Shown: in pieces, positions 8,167-15,813 of the stretch
Layout: each line of letters begins with the position of its first letter
Numbering within the stretch: position 1 is the first letter of the stretch
Assembly (NCBI GenBank): GCA_023475165.1
Contig: JAMCWA010000066.1
Location: 1-45,393, forward strand
DNA: 45,393 bases
Source of the DNA: Bacillota bacterium
GTDB lineage: Bacteria > Bacillota > Sulfobacillia > JAMCWA01
Direction of reading: 5' to 3'
Translations under genes and position numbers: made by a program
The notes under the pieces: generated by a model
What the model was told of the DNA's origin: nothing
The model's database searches: none
What the model saw: the letters and a program-made list of their open reading frames with translations, nothing else

Positions 8167-9117
8167 CTAAGCGACCAGGAGATTGAAAAGGTACCCGACC
8201 GTGATGATGGAAACCGTCAGGATCCCGATGAAGAGCATGATTAGCCGCGGCTTAAGTACCTTGCGCAGAATGATCATCTCTGGCAGGCTTAAAGCGGTAA
8301 CCGCCATCATGAAGGCCAGCGCCGTTCCCAGGCTGACGCCTTTTTCCAGTAAGACGCTGACCACGGGAATGATGCCAGCGGCGTTGGAATAGAGGGGTAC
8401 GCCAATGGCCACGGCCAGGGGAACGGCTAAAAAGTTGCCTCGCCCGGCATAACCGGCCAGGAACTCGGCGGGGGCATAACCGTGGATGAAGGCCCCCAGA
8501 CCAATGCCGGCCGTCACGTAGGGCCAGACCCGCCTCAGGATATCCTTGACGTAACTCCAGGCATAGGCGTGGCGATCGGCCCAAGAATATTCGGGTACAA
8601 TCCCGGCCCGTACTTTCAGATTGTAAACGTATTCTTCGACTTCTTTCTCCAGGTGCAGCTTCCCGATGACATATCCGGCTAAGACGGCGATGATTACTCC
8701 AGAGAGGATATACATGCCGGCAATAGACCAGCCGAACAGCCCCAGCAAGAGCACCAGCGCCACCTCATTCACCATGGGAGAAGAGATCAAGAAGGAGAAG
8801 GTTACCCCCAGCGGTATGCCCGATTCGATAAAACCGATGAACATGGGCACGGCGGAGCAGGAGCAAAAAGGCGTCACGATGCCCAAAAGGGCGGCGGCCA
8901 TGTTTCCCCAAAGTTCGCGCTTACCGCTGAGCAACCGCCGGGTTCGCTCAACCGGAAAGAAGGTGCGGAGCAGGGTGACGACGTAGATGACCGTGGCCAG
9001 GAGCAAAAAGACCTTGGTTATATCGTAAAGAAAAAAATTGACGGCTTCGCCGGGGCGGGTGCCGGGCGTCAAATGTAACCAGCGGTAAGTAGCCAAGTCG
9101 GCGAGGCTTTGCAGCAC
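8167..9117 (-). CDS. DUF318/ArsP-type permease
   Basis: 316 residues from GTG 9117, with GGAGGT 8 bases upstream; the frame is open to 9240, but that part is repeat-derived. About eight hydrophobic helices. The hallmark FCSCSAVPMFIGF is in the second or third helix, followed by SFLISSPMVNEVAL; the second half has GVPLYSNAAGIIPVV. This two-repeat permease family includes ArsP, which exports trivalent organoarsenicals and uses Cys residues. A central loop with a charged helix (LEKEVEEYVYNLKVRAG) separates the halves. It is the last gene of an operon with a thioredoxin-like and an AhpD-like protein, from a promoter sharing the arsR-acr3 operator. Substrate assignment to organoarsenicals is inference. 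Confidence 0.8.
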   Translation of the reverse strand: MLQSLADLATYRWLHLTPGTRPGEAVNFFLYDITKVFLLLATVIYVVTLLRTFFPVERTRRLLSGKRELWGNMAAALLGIVTPFCSCSAVPMFIGFIESGIPLGVTFSFLISSPMVNEVALVLLLGLFGWSIAGMYILSGVIIAVLAGYVIGKLHLEKEVEEYVYNLKVRAGIVPEYSWADRHAYAWSYVKDILRRVWPYVTAGIGLGAFIHGYAPAEFLAGYAGRGNFLAVPLAVAIGVPLYSNAAGIIPVVSVLLEKGVSLGTALAFMMAVTALSLPEMIILRKVLKPRLIMLFIGILTVSIITVGYLFNLLVA

Positions 9118-9150
9118 GTCATTGGACCTCCTCTTCCAACCTTGCGCCCC

Positions 9151-9260
9151 CGGCGCGTCGGTAGCTACGTGGGGGGACTTTGCAGCCCCGCACGTTGTAC
9201 ACTTCCGAATTGCCACCACTGCCGGCGCGTCGGCAGCCACGCGGGAGGGCTTTGCAGCCC
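9151..9260. repeat. Two imperfect 38-bp direct repeats, 72 bp apart
   Basis: Units at 9151-9188 and 9223-9260 both run from CGGCGCGTCGG to CTTTGCAGCCC and match at 33 of 38 positions; four of the five differences are transitions at internal G/C-rich positions. They fill the 150-bp gap between the AhpD-like gene and the permease gene, upstream of the permease ribosome-binding site. Confidence 0.75.
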
Positions 9261-9267
9261 GTCATCG

Positions 9268-9648
9268 TTATTTGGGCTCCTCTTTCAACAGTCCCCGCAA
9301 ACCAGGGAGGGACGTCCCGATGACCGTGGTCGCTTTGACGAAGCGGGCTAAGAGGATGGCTTCGATAATCTCCTTTTTGCTGAAACCGTTGTTTTTTGCG
9401 GCGAGAATATAATTTTCGGTACAGCGCTCGGAACCAAGAGCGGCGGAAACGGCGATGCTTATCAACATCTTATACTTGGGGGGAATGGCTTTTAAACTGA
9501 AAACGAATTTTTTGTTCTCAGCCTGTTCGAAAGCGGCTGCGGGCATCACCTCACCCAATACCTGGAGGGTGGTTGGCTCCAAACCCGTCTCCTGACGCAT
9601 CGCCTCCAGAATCTTTTCCAGACCTATCTCGCGACTGTGTCCGGTCAT
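9268..9648 (-). CDS. AhpD-like/carboxymuconolactone decarboxylase-family protein
   Basis: 126 residues from ATG 9648; TTG 9657 is possible but sits against the ribosome-binding site. The CMD/AhpD core is seen as PKYKMLISIAVSAALGSERCTENYILAAKNNGFSKKEIIEAILLARF (about 57-103). AhpD proteins reduce peroxidase partners through a CxxC pair followed by His; here the motif is CTEN, with only one Cys, so a classical thiol-disulfide cycle is doubtful. Stand-alone family members of this kind are frequent in anaerobes near redox or metal genes. It lies 60 bases after the thioredoxin-like gene in the same operon. Confidence 0.8.
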   Translation of the reverse strand: MTGHSREIGLEKILEAMRQETGLEPTTLQVLGEVMPAAAFEQAENKKFVFSLKAIPPKYKMLISIAVSAALGSERCTENYILAAKNNGFSKKEIIEAILLARFVKATTVIGTSLPGLRGLLKEEPK

Positions 9649-9708
9649 TCTCTCCAACCCCTTTCAGCTTCAGCCCATTCTCCTCAATATCAGGCCACAC
9701 CGTTAAGA

Positions 9709-9975
9709 TCAATTTTTGTTGACGGTTTGCGCCTCGGAAAAGAGCTCGCCGCGGACGAAGGCGGCAATCTTACCCTTGGACGGGATCCCGATGGCCCGGA
9801 CCTTTTCGTTGATGACCAGGGCGGGAGTAGCCATTACCCCGTAAGCGAGAATCGCGGGAACATCTTTCACTAGTATCACCTCGGCCGTCACCCCCAACTC
9901 GCGCAGGACCTCCCTCGTCCTGGCCTCCAGATGCTGACAATTTGGACACCCCGTACCCAAAATCTTGATGACCAC
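9709..9975 (-). CDS. Small thioredoxin/glutaredoxin-like protein (TM0996/MTH895 family)
   Basis: 88 residues. The redox motif is CPNC in GTGCPNCQHLE near residues 7-17, and the cis-Pro loop is VMATPALVINEKV near 47-59. The protein ends after KIAAFVRGEL. This family of minimal thioredoxins is often encoded with DUF318 permeases. GTG 9975 was chosen because AGGAGG lies 11 bases before it; GTG 9987 overlaps that site. It is the first gene of a three-gene operon. Reduction of an arsenical or a Cys in the permease is a plausible role, but inferred. Confidence 0.82.
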   Translation of the reverse strand: MVIKILGTGCPNCQHLEARTREVLRELGVTAEVILVKDVPAILAYGVMATPALVINEKVRAIGIPSKGKIAAFVRGELFSEAQTVNKN

Positions 9976-10009
9976 GCTGTAAAGCACCTCCTGAATTATA
10001 CGGCGAAAC

Positions 10010-10047
10010 TTAAGTAAATGCTAATATGCTAAACAGTATTTTGTCAA
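10010..10047 (-). promoter_or_regulatory. Promoter and ArsR-type operator of the thioredoxin-AhpD-permease operon (site C)
   Basis: Minus strand: -35 TTGACA (10042-10047) and a -10 region TTAGCAT about 17-18 bases on. The operator-like AGCATATTAG-CATT-TACTTAA (10010-10030) covers the -10. It matches sites A and B, each 5' of another operon in this region. Confidence 0.65.
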
Positions 10048-10485
10048 GCGGGTTGCAAAGAATTTTTAATGCCGGCGGCTACCTGAAGCGGCCTGGCCGC
10101 GCTAGTCCAAGCAGCGCGACCGGTCAGAGTTCCAATATGGGCTTCATCAACCTGTGAAAGGGGCGGGGTGGCCTTTGCAGTCGACACATATACCGGGGGA
10201 TGGGCGAGCGGTAGATCGTATACCCGTGGATCGTATACCCAAAGACGATATGTAAGACCATGGTCCCCAACCGCCCTGGAAAGTCAGGTCCGAAGCACTA
10301 CGCAAGTTGTCGCGTCGGTGTGGGAAAGGAGGTGATCTTCACCGTTGGCTTGGCCCGGGACCAGGGCGTGGGGTTGGCTTTGCCGGAGAGGGCGAGCCAA
10401 AAGCAAAGTTTGGCGACGCCCGCGGCCCGTTCGTGAGTAGGGCGGCACACCTTCGGTTAGCTTTTAAATGAGTGAGTGTGAGCCC
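10048..10485. other. Gene-free spacer with a 12-bp direct repeat
   Basis: About 440 bp between two divergent ars-type promoters. GATCGTATACCC occurs at 10214-10225 and again at 10229-10240 (15-bp period). An AAAGGAGGTGATCTTCACC segment near 10325 looks like a ribosome-binding site followed by a small inverted repeat, but no convincing coding frame follows. No known riboswitch or RNA gene was recognised. Confidence 0.4.
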
Positions 10486-10529
10486 TTGACAGGATGGCAC
10501 AAGTCTTTTAGTATATTAGAAGGTACTAA
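10486..10529 (+). promoter_or_regulatory. arsR-acr3 promoter with ArsR operator (site A)
   Basis: -35 TTGACA (10486-10491), 17-base spacer, -10 TAGTAT (10509-10514). The dyad TTAGTA (10508-10513) ... TACTAA (10524-10529) overlaps the -10, as in ArsR/SmtB autorepression. The ArsR start codon follows at 10553. Confidence 0.75.
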
Positions 10530-10552
10530 TTTAACCCTACTGGAGCGGAACT

Positions 10553-10933
10553 ATGCAAAAGAAATGGGAAAAGATCTTTCGGGTTCTGGGACAGCCGACG
10601 CGGCTGAAGATTGCTTTGCTGCTCAGCCGGCGGGAGCTCTGTGTCTGCGAACTGGAAGCTATCCTCGGGATTACCCAATCGGCGGTCTCGCAGCACCTGC
10701 GTGCCTTTAAAGATGCCGATTTGGTCGAAGAGTCGCGCGACCGCCAATGGATTTTTTATTCTCTGAAAAAGGAGGTGTTGCGGGATCTGCTCTCCGCGTT
10801 TCTGGCCGCCTTGGAAGGACAGTCGCCGGGATTGCCGGAGCTGGATTGGATCGGACTGAAGTTAGAGGAATTAAAAGAGCACCCGGAGATTACCTGCCGG
10901 GTTCCGTCTAAGGGAGGGAAGGAGCGTGTCTGA
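10553..10933 (+). CDS. arsR: ArsR-family arsenic-responsive repressor
   Basis: 126 residues. Winged-helix repressor that leaves DNA when As(III) or Sb(III) binds. The helix-turn-helix spans about residues 29-60, with [25 protein letters not shown]; the CVC pair inside the ELCVCEL motif is the classical As(III)-binding site of ArsR. The wing follows at [12 protein letters not shown]. The C-terminal half is short and ends in a Lys/Gly tail. Its stop overlaps the acr3 start by 8 bases, indicating translational coupling. It is expected to control its own promoter and, by shared operator sequence, two others nearby. Confidence 0.93.
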   Translation: MQKKWEKIFRVLGQPTRLKIALLLSRRELCVCELEAILGITQSAVSQHLRAFKDADLVEESRDRQWIFYSLKKEVLRDLLSAFLAALEGQSPGLPELDWIGLKLEELKEHPEITCRVPSKGGKERV

Positions 10934-11987
10934 ACGTCCTGTGGCGGCCCGGCTGCCGCTTTTGGACCGGTTTTTAACTTTATGGATTTTCCTGGCTATG
11001 GCCGGTGGGGTGTTACTCGGGTTTGCCTTTCCCGGTATTGCCGTGGTCCTGGACCGGCTTTCCGTAGGTACAACCTCCATTCCCATCGCCATTGGTCTCA
11101 TCGTCATGATGTATCCACCTTTAGCCAAGGTGAAATACGAGGAGATGGGGAAGGTCTTCCGTAACGGTAAAGTTCTGGCTTTGTCTCTCCTTCAAAATTG
11201 GCTGGTGGGACCAATTCTCATGTTCCTTTTGGCTCTCATCTTCTTGCACAGTTACCCGGAATACATGGTGGGTTTGATCCTCATCGGCCTGGCCCGTTGC
11301 ATCGCCATGGTCATCGTTTGGAACAGTCTGGCTGGCGGTGATAGCGAATACGCGGCGGCGCTGGTGGCCTTTAACTCTCTTTTTCAGGTATTCTTTTATT
11401 CCGTCTACGCTTACTTCTTTATCACCGTGTTGCCAGCCCGGCTGGGTTTTCAGGGGGCCGTGGTCAACATCTCCGTAGCAGAAGTGGCCAAAAGTGTCGC
11501 CTTATATCTCGGGGTTCCCTTTTTGGCCGGGTTATTAACCCGTTTTACCCTCATCCCGGCGAAAGGCCGGGCATGGTACGAGAAGGTTTTCATTCCGAAA
11601 ATCAGCCCGCTCGCCCTCATTGCCTTACTCTACACAATTATCATCATGTTTTCGTTGAAGGGTGAGTACATCATCAAGTTACCCCTGGACGTGGTCCGGG
11701 TGGCCATTCCCTTGACCCTGTATTTTGTCCTCATGTTCCTGGTTTCCTTCTTCTTGAGTTGGCGCCTGGGCGTCAGTTATCCGCAGACGGCGAGCCTTTC
11801 CTTTACCGCCGCCAGCAATAATTTCGAACTGGCCATCGCCGTGGCCGTCGCCGTTTTCGGTATTGCGTCAGGCCAGGCCTTCGCCGCCGTCATCGGTCCC
11901 CTCATTGAAGTTCCGGTGATGATCAGCCTGGTCAACGTCTCTTGGGCCTTATCTCGACGTTACTATTCAGTCAAGGCCGGCCAATAA
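10926..11987 (+). CDS. acr3: Arsenite efflux permease Acr3
   Basis: 353 residues and ten predicted membrane helices. Acr3 exports arsenite using the proton gradient, here without an ArsA ATPase. Family marks are the start [21 protein letters not shown], the metalloid-binding Cys region [21 protein letters not shown] (about 115-135), [21 protein letters not shown] near 293-313, and [13 protein letters not shown] near 324-336. The start is GTG inside the end of arsR, with GGAGGGAAGG shortly upstream. A strong terminator follows. Confidence 0.95.
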   Translation: MSERPVAARLPLLDRFLTLWIFLAMAGGVLLGFAFPGIAVVLDRLSVGTTSIPIAIGLIVMMYPPLAKVKYEEMGKVFRNGKVLALSLLQNWLVGPILMFLLALIFLHSYPEYMVGLILIGLARCIAMVIVWNSLAGGDSEYAAALVAFNSLFQVFFYSVYAYFFITVLPARLGFQGAVVNISVAEVAKSVALYLGVPFLAGLLTRFTLIPAKGRAWYEKVFIPKISPLALIALLYTIIIMFSLKGEYIIKLPLDVVRVAIPLTLYFVLMFLVSFFLSWRLGVSYPQTASLSFTAASNNFELAIAVAVAVFGIASGQAFAAVIGPLIEVPVMISLVNVSWALSRRYYSVKAGQ

Positions 11988-12029
11988 CGCTTATCCCCGG
12001 CCAGGTTATCGTCCTCGAACAGAAAAGAT

Positions 12030-12074
12030 GAGCTCGTGGATAGATGACGAACTACTCCACGAGCTCTCTTATTT
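12030..12074 (+). terminator. Intrinsic terminator after acr3
   Basis: Stem GAGCTCGTGGA (12030-12040) / TCCACGAGCTC (12056-12066), 11 bp perfect, 15-base loop, followed by TCTTATTT. Confidence 0.85.
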
Positions 12075-12140
12075 GGCTGGCAGGCGTCGAGCCTCTGATA
12101 GTTCCTATCAACCACCCTTCGGCTTTTTTACATGAAACCC

Positions 12141-12174
12141 TTGACAGCATCGTTGCAGTATATTAGCATATACT
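12141..12174 (+). promoter_or_regulatory. osmC-fmdE promoter with ArsR-type operator (site B)
   Basis: -35 TTGACA (12141-12146), 17-base spacer, -10 TAGCAT (12164-12169). The dyad AGTATA (12157-12162) / TATACT (12169-12174) lies in AGTATATTAG-CATA-TACTTAA. This repeats site A almost exactly and suggests that ArsR also controls osmC. Confidence 0.68.
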
Positions 12175-12279
12175 TAAACAGTGCCTCCAAGCCTAAAACG
12201 GCTGGCGAAGCGGCCCATGTTTCTCTGAAATGCATCCTCATTTATTTCCACATGAGCATCTGACGAAAGGGTGATTCGG

Positions 12280-12717
12280 TTGTCGCACAAGGTTACCTTT
12301 CAAGCCGGGGCCCGCTGGTTGAATGGGCTAACCGTCGAGACCCAGGCCCGGCAGTTCCGGCTGCAGCAGGACGAACCCCCGGAAATGGGGGGACAAGACC
12401 AGGGCCCGAGTCCGGTCGAAGTGCTCCTCCAGGCTTTGGCCGGTTGCCTGGGGGTGGTGACGGCCATGGTGGCCAATCGGGGCGGGTTCCGCATCGAGGG
12501 GATGAGGATCGAAGTTGAAGGAGATTTGGATCTGGAGGGTTTTAAAGGAGCCAATGGCGGACGTTCGGGATTGACCGAGGTTCGGGTTCAGGTCCACTTG
12601 GATTCTCCAGAACCGCGCGAAAGGTTGGAGGCGCTATTACGGGCCGTGGAACGGGCCTGTCCGGTATCGGATAGCCTCCGGCAGCCAGTACCCGTAGTCG
12701 TGAAATTGGGAGACTAA
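12280..12717 (+). CDS. OsmC/Ohr-family thiol protein
   Basis: 145 residues from TTG 12280 (AAAGGGTGA 6 bases upstream); GTG 12271 is an alternative. OsmC-family proteins reduce organic hydroperoxides or act in sulfur transfer using two Cys. Both are present: in LAGCLGVVTAM (about 56) and ERACPVSDSLRQP (about 128). The central fold SPVEVLLQALAGC and the beta strand pattern IEGMRIEVEGDLDL are typical. The arsenic-type operator in front and the FmdE-family gene behind suggest a stress or sulfur-handling task tied to metalloid exposure; this is inference. Confidence 0.85.
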   Translation: MSHKVTFQAGARWLNGLTVETQARQFRLQQDEPPEMGGQDQGPSPVEVLLQALAGCLGVVTAMVANRGGFRIEGMRIEVEGDLDLEGFKGANGGRSGLTEVRVQVHLDSPEPRERLEALLRAVERACPVSDSLRQPVPVVVKLGD

Positions 12718-12899
12718 GTGGGGAAGCAGCTGCTCCTTCAGGCACGGCCAGCACCCCAGTACCAGTGTAGTAAAACCGGGAGACTATCTGACACCCGTGA
12801 CCTAGACAGCTCGACTCCGCTATCCAGAAGAAACGGATCGAGCGTGATCTAGTTGGGTTTGTCCCAGGAATAAAATTGGACCAACGAGGAGGAAAAGGT

Positions 12900-13556
12900 A
12901 TGGAAACTGCAGAAACCAGGAAAACCCATTCCCAATTTAAGCACACCTTGCCGGAGTGGGTCTGGGAGTTTCATGGACACCATTGCCCTTTTATGCCCAT
13001 CGGCTGGCGCATGGGCCTGGCGGCTTTGGAACGACTCGGGATCGAAAGGGAAAAGGATCACGGTTTGTTCGTCTTTTCGGAAATGGGAGAGGGACATCCG
13101 CAAACTTGTATGATGGATGGATTACAGGCGGCCACGGGTTGCACCTACGGGAAGAACCTCTTAACCAGACTCTATTACGGCAAGGTGGCGGCGGTCGTTT
13201 ATCACCCGGGCAGGGGCGCTCTGCGCTTAGCCCTAAAACCGGAGATCCAGGACGAAATGGGCAAGTTTGAATTCTTTGTCTACCGAAAAAAGGGGATCGA
13301 ACCCTCAGAAATTCCGGAAGCGGTGAGCAATGAGGTCATCAACTTCATCCTTTCTAAGGAGGATGAAGAACTATTTACGATAAAAGAGATGCCCAATTTC
13401 CAGTACAAGCCGACGCCCGGTTCCTTCAATCGGGTCAAGTGTTCCAGTTGCGGAGAATACGTGTTTGAACGTTATGCCCGACTGAAAGACGGCCAGGTCT
13501 TGTGCATTCCCTGCTCAAATTACGAGAAAAACCTGGCCAAAAAGGTCGAGTTGTAA
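12900..13556 (+). CDS. FmdE-family protein with C-terminal zinc ribbon
   Basis: 218 residues from ATG 12900, with GAGGAGG 7-8 bases upstream. The FmdE domain has HGHHCPFMPIGWRMGLAALERLGI (about 20-43) and a DGLQAATGCTYGKNLL segment near 72-87; the His/Cys residues likely bind metal. The C-terminus CSSCGEYVFERYARLKDGQVLCIPC (about 182-206) is a four-Cys zinc ribbon. Family members were named from formylmethanofuran dehydrogenase subunit E but occur widely in anaerobes that lack methanofuran, often beside molybdoenzymes. The function is not established here. It lies 182 bases after osmC with no clear promoter between. Confidence 0.85.
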   Translation: METAETRKTHSQFKHTLPEWVWEFHGHHCPFMPIGWRMGLAALERLGIEREKDHGLFVFSEMGEGHPQTCMMDGLQAATGCTYGKNLLTRLYYGKVAAVVYHPGRGALRLALKPEIQDEMGKFEFFVYRKKGIEPSEIPEAVSNEVINFILSKEDEELFTIKEMPNFQYKPTPGSFNRVKCSSCGEYVFERYARLKDGQVLCIPCSNYEKNLAKKVEL

Positions 13557-13610
13557 GGGGCCAAAGGATCAGCGGGGGTAGAGTCTAGAGGCTGGATTAC
13601 CAAACGCGCG

Positions 13611-13651
13611 GTCAAGAGGGGAAAAGGGTAGTGCCGCTTTCCCCTCTTGAC
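13611..13651 (+). promoter_or_regulatory. 14-bp perfect dyad overlapping a -35 box
   Basis: GTCAAGAGGGGAAA (13611-13624) / TTTCCCCTCTTGAC (13638-13651) with a 13-base centre. The right arm ends in TTGAC, which is part of the -35 box of the next promoter. There is no T tract, so an operator is likelier than a terminator. Confidence 0.65.
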
Positions 13652-13674
13652 ACGTCTGCACCAAAGAGTATAAT
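13647..13674 (+). promoter_or_regulatory. Near-consensus promoter of the tauE-like pair
   Basis: -35 TTGACA (13647-13652), 16-base spacer, -10 TATAAT (13669-13674). Both boxes match the sigma-70 consensus, so a repressor acting at the overlapping dyad would make sense. A small leader hairpin (TTTCGGTT...AACTGAAA, about 13684-13708) follows. Confidence 0.8.
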
Positions 13675-13764
13675 CCGGGGTAGTTTCGGTTCAATAACAT
13701 AACTGAAAGGGGCAAAAACGACACTATTATTGCTGGTTTGTAATCCACAGCGGGAGATGATTTT

Positions 13765-14520
13765 ATGGCTTGGTCGGTATATCTCTGGGCAGCTCTTTTG
13801 GTTCTGGTCTTCAGCGCCCTCCTTTCCATGGCCGGTTTGGGGGCGGCCTTCTTGTTTGTGCCGTTTTTTTATTGGCTGGGGGTGCCTTTGCATCAAAGTA
13901 TGTCCATGGGTCTCTTTTTAAATTTTCTCAGCCTGAGTTTTGCTTCGGTTGTCTATTGGCGCAACGGACTGGTTAACCTGCGCGCCGGACTCCCCATTGC
14001 CATCACCGCCATTATCTTTTCTCCCCTTGGCGCCTTTAGTTCTCAATTCGTCGAACGGCGGATCCTCCTTTGGCTTTTCGCCGCCTTCTTGATATTTGCC
14101 GCCTATATGATGCTCTTTTACCGCAGCCCTAGATCCGAAACGAGGAAAGGGGGGAAGGCCGAAATCGGTGTGGGGGCCCTGGTGGGCATGCTGGCTGGTT
14201 ATTTGGGGGGACTATTAGGAGTAGGAGGTGGGAATATCATCGTGCCCGCCTTAACCTGGGCGGGCTACGACGCCAAGGTCAGCGCGGGTACGACGGCCCT
14301 GGTGGTGGTTTTCTCGTCGCTGGCTGGTTTTCTCGGCCGAGTCTCTGTCGGCGGCTTAAACTACGGTTTTTTAGGGGTGGTCTCCCTGGCGGCTGCCGTT
14401 GGTTCCTTAGCGGGGGCCTGGTTGATGAAGAACAAACTGAGCAGTGCGCAACTGAAGCGGATCATCGGAGTTGTCCTGTTTGGCATGGCTATCAAGATCG
14501 TCGTCGATCTATGGCGTTAA
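13765..14520 (+). CDS. TauE/SafE-family sulfite/organosulfonate exporter-like permease (first copy)
   Basis: 251 residues and about eight membrane helices in two repeats. TauE/SafE proteins move small sulfur compounds such as sulfite, sulfoacetate or thiosulfate across the membrane. Signatures are AGLGAAFLFVPFFYWLGVPLHQSMSMGLFLN near 24-54 and, in the second half, YLGGLLGVGGGNIIVPALTWAGYDAKVSAGTTALVVVFSSLAG near 146-188. ATG with GGGAGATG upstream. A second, different TauE-like gene follows after 31 bases, so the two may work together. Confidence 0.85.
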   Translation: MAWSVYLWAALLVLVFSALLSMAGLGAAFLFVPFFYWLGVPLHQSMSMGLFLNFLSLSFASVVYWRNGLVNLRAGLPIAITAIIFSPLGAFSSQFVERRILLWLFAAFLIFAAYMMLFYRSPRSETRKGGKAEIGVGALVGMLAGYLGGLLGVGGGNIIVPALTWAGYDAKVSAGTTALVVVFSSLAGFLGRVSVGGLNYGFLGVVSLAAAVGSLAGAWLMKNKLSSAQLKRIIGVVLFGMAIKIVVDLWR

Positions 14521-14551
14521 CAGAATTTTGCCCACGAAGGAGATGGTGTTC

Positions 14552-15310
14552 ATGACGCACTGGATCTTAATCCTCTTGGTGCCGGTCATTGTTGGTTTTG
14601 TCACGGCCTCAATTAAATCTTACATCGATCGTATTTTCCTGGTCATCTTGAGCGTCTTCTTTTTAAAAATGCCGCTACCACAGGCTATCGCCATCAACCT
14701 GGTGGTGATGCTCTTGAGCGCGTCGTTTTTTTATGCTCGACATGAGGCCAAGATTGGCGGCCTCAGCGCTGCCACTTTGTGGAGTCTGGTGCCCGGCAGC
14801 ATCGTCGGGGCGTCGTTCGGTCGCTGGCTGGCTCTACGTTATCCTGGCGTTTTGGCGGCCATTTTAGGGCTCTATGCGGCCGGTGTCGGGCTGAGGCTCC
14901 TCTTGGTGAAGGTAGAATCACCCCGGGAGCCGGCTCAGCCGGGCGGCGAGCTAAATTTAATCACCGGATCCTTTGGTTTGCTTACCGGTCTTATCAGCAC
15001 CGGCGGAAAGGCCTTCAAGGTTCCCCTGCTGGTAAAGGCTTTAAAAGTCCACCCAAACCAGGCTTACCTTTTAGCTTCTGTTGCGACCATGTCGGCTACG
15101 GGGGCGGCTCTTCTGGTCCAGGTAATTATGGCCCCGGGGTTTTTCGCCGGAGCAAATCTGGCCTGGGCCATCTACTTTTTCCTGGCCATTACGGTGGTGG
15201 CCATGATTGTTGAACGTTTTTGGACTTCCCGCCTGCAAATGTGGGTGAGTTATATAATTTCCCCGTTGCTCCTTTTGGCGGGGATCAGGTTACTGAGTAC
15301 CTATTTCTAA
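14552..15310 (+). CDS. TauE/SafE-family permease (second copy)
   Basis: 252 residues from ATG 14552 (AGGAG 9 bases upstream; ATG 14543 touches that site). About eight hydrophobic helices. The first half has FLKMPLPQAIAINLVVMLLSASFFYARH near 33-60 and the second STGGKAFKVPLLVKALKVHPNQAYLLASVATMSATGAALLVQ near 150-191, the degenerate inverted repeat of this family. It is divergent from the first copy (different loops and charges), so it is probably a paralogous partner or has a different substrate. The stop is followed closely by a new promoter. Confidence 0.78.
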   Translation: MTHWILILLVPVIVGFVTASIKSYIDRIFLVILSVFFLKMPLPQAIAINLVVMLLSASFFYARHEAKIGGLSAATLWSLVPGSIVGASFGRWLALRYPGVLAAILGLYAAGVGLRLLLVKVESPREPAQPGGELNLITGSFGLLTGLISTGGKAFKVPLLVKALKVHPNQAYLLASVATMSATGAALLVQVIMAPGFFAGANLAWAIYFFLAITVVAMIVERFWTSRLQMWVSYIISPLLLLAGIRLLSTYF

Positions 15311-15336
15311 ATAAATTATATCCGCGAAAATAGGTC

Positions 15337-15365
15337 TTGACATTATACCATACAGGGTTTATTAT
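15337..15365 (+). promoter_or_regulatory. Promoter before the SPW-CDF genes
   Basis: -35 TTGACA (15337-15342), 17-base spacer, -10 TATTAT (15360-15365). It leaves a 5' leader of about 135 bases before the small SPW gene; no known riboswitch was recognised in it. Confidence 0.6.
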
Positions 15366-15508
15366 TACAGCAGATGAACTGACCAGTCGGTTTCAGAACT
15401 GGACCGCAAGGTAAGGAATTCGGGAACGACTGGCAGGTTGGACTGGTAGCATGGAGTGGTTCCTCTCACCGACGGCGTTCTACCGCCAGTTTATAAGGAG
15501 GGTCATTT

Positions 15509-15679
15509 ATGTGGCAACACTGGGTTAATCTGATCCTGGGTATCTGGCTCATCATTGCGCCCTTTGTTCTGGGTTACGGTAAGAGCGCGGGGGCCTGGAA
15601 TGATGTCCTGGTGGGAATTGTGGTGGCGATAGTTGCCTATTGGGGGACGACGGTACGCAACAGGAGTTTCTCGGCTTGA
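15509..15679 (+). CDS. Small SPW-repeat-like membrane protein
   Basis: 56 residues. ATG with AAGGAGG 7-8 bases upstream. The sequence has two hydrophobic helices: WVNLILGIWLIIAPFVLGY (5-23), which holds the IAPF/W pattern of the SPW family, and WNDVLVGIVVAIVAYW (30-45). SPW proteins are short membrane proteins of unknown function. It ends before an inverted repeat and is the first gene after the promoter at 15337. Confidence 0.75.
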   Translation: MWQHWVNLILGIWLIIAPFVLGYGKSAGAWNDVLVGIVVAIVAYWGTTVRNRSFSA

Positions 15680-15704
15680 AGGTCTCGACAGTTTATAACG
15701 ACGA

Positions 15705-15742
15705 GGCCTTTCCCCCAAGCTAGAGGAACCAGGGGAAAGGCC
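15705..15742 (+). terminator. Inverted repeat after the SPW gene
   Basis: GGCCTTTCCCC (15705-15715) / GGGGAAAGGCC (15732-15742), 11 bp perfect with a 16-base loop. No T tract follows; it may attenuate read-through into the CDF gene or stabilise the upstream message. Confidence 0.5.
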
Positions 15743-15813
15743 CCGGTCGGCTAAGTGGACTGGTGTCCATCCCTCCATGCTACCAGTCCTATTTTTTTAA
15801 AGGGGTGACCGTA

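Noticed and set aside
10048..10485. Possible riboswitch or group II intron in the ars spacer
   Set aside because: I could not find the conserved cobalamin, SAM or TPP motifs nor a domain V/VI-like hairpin with an intron boundary.
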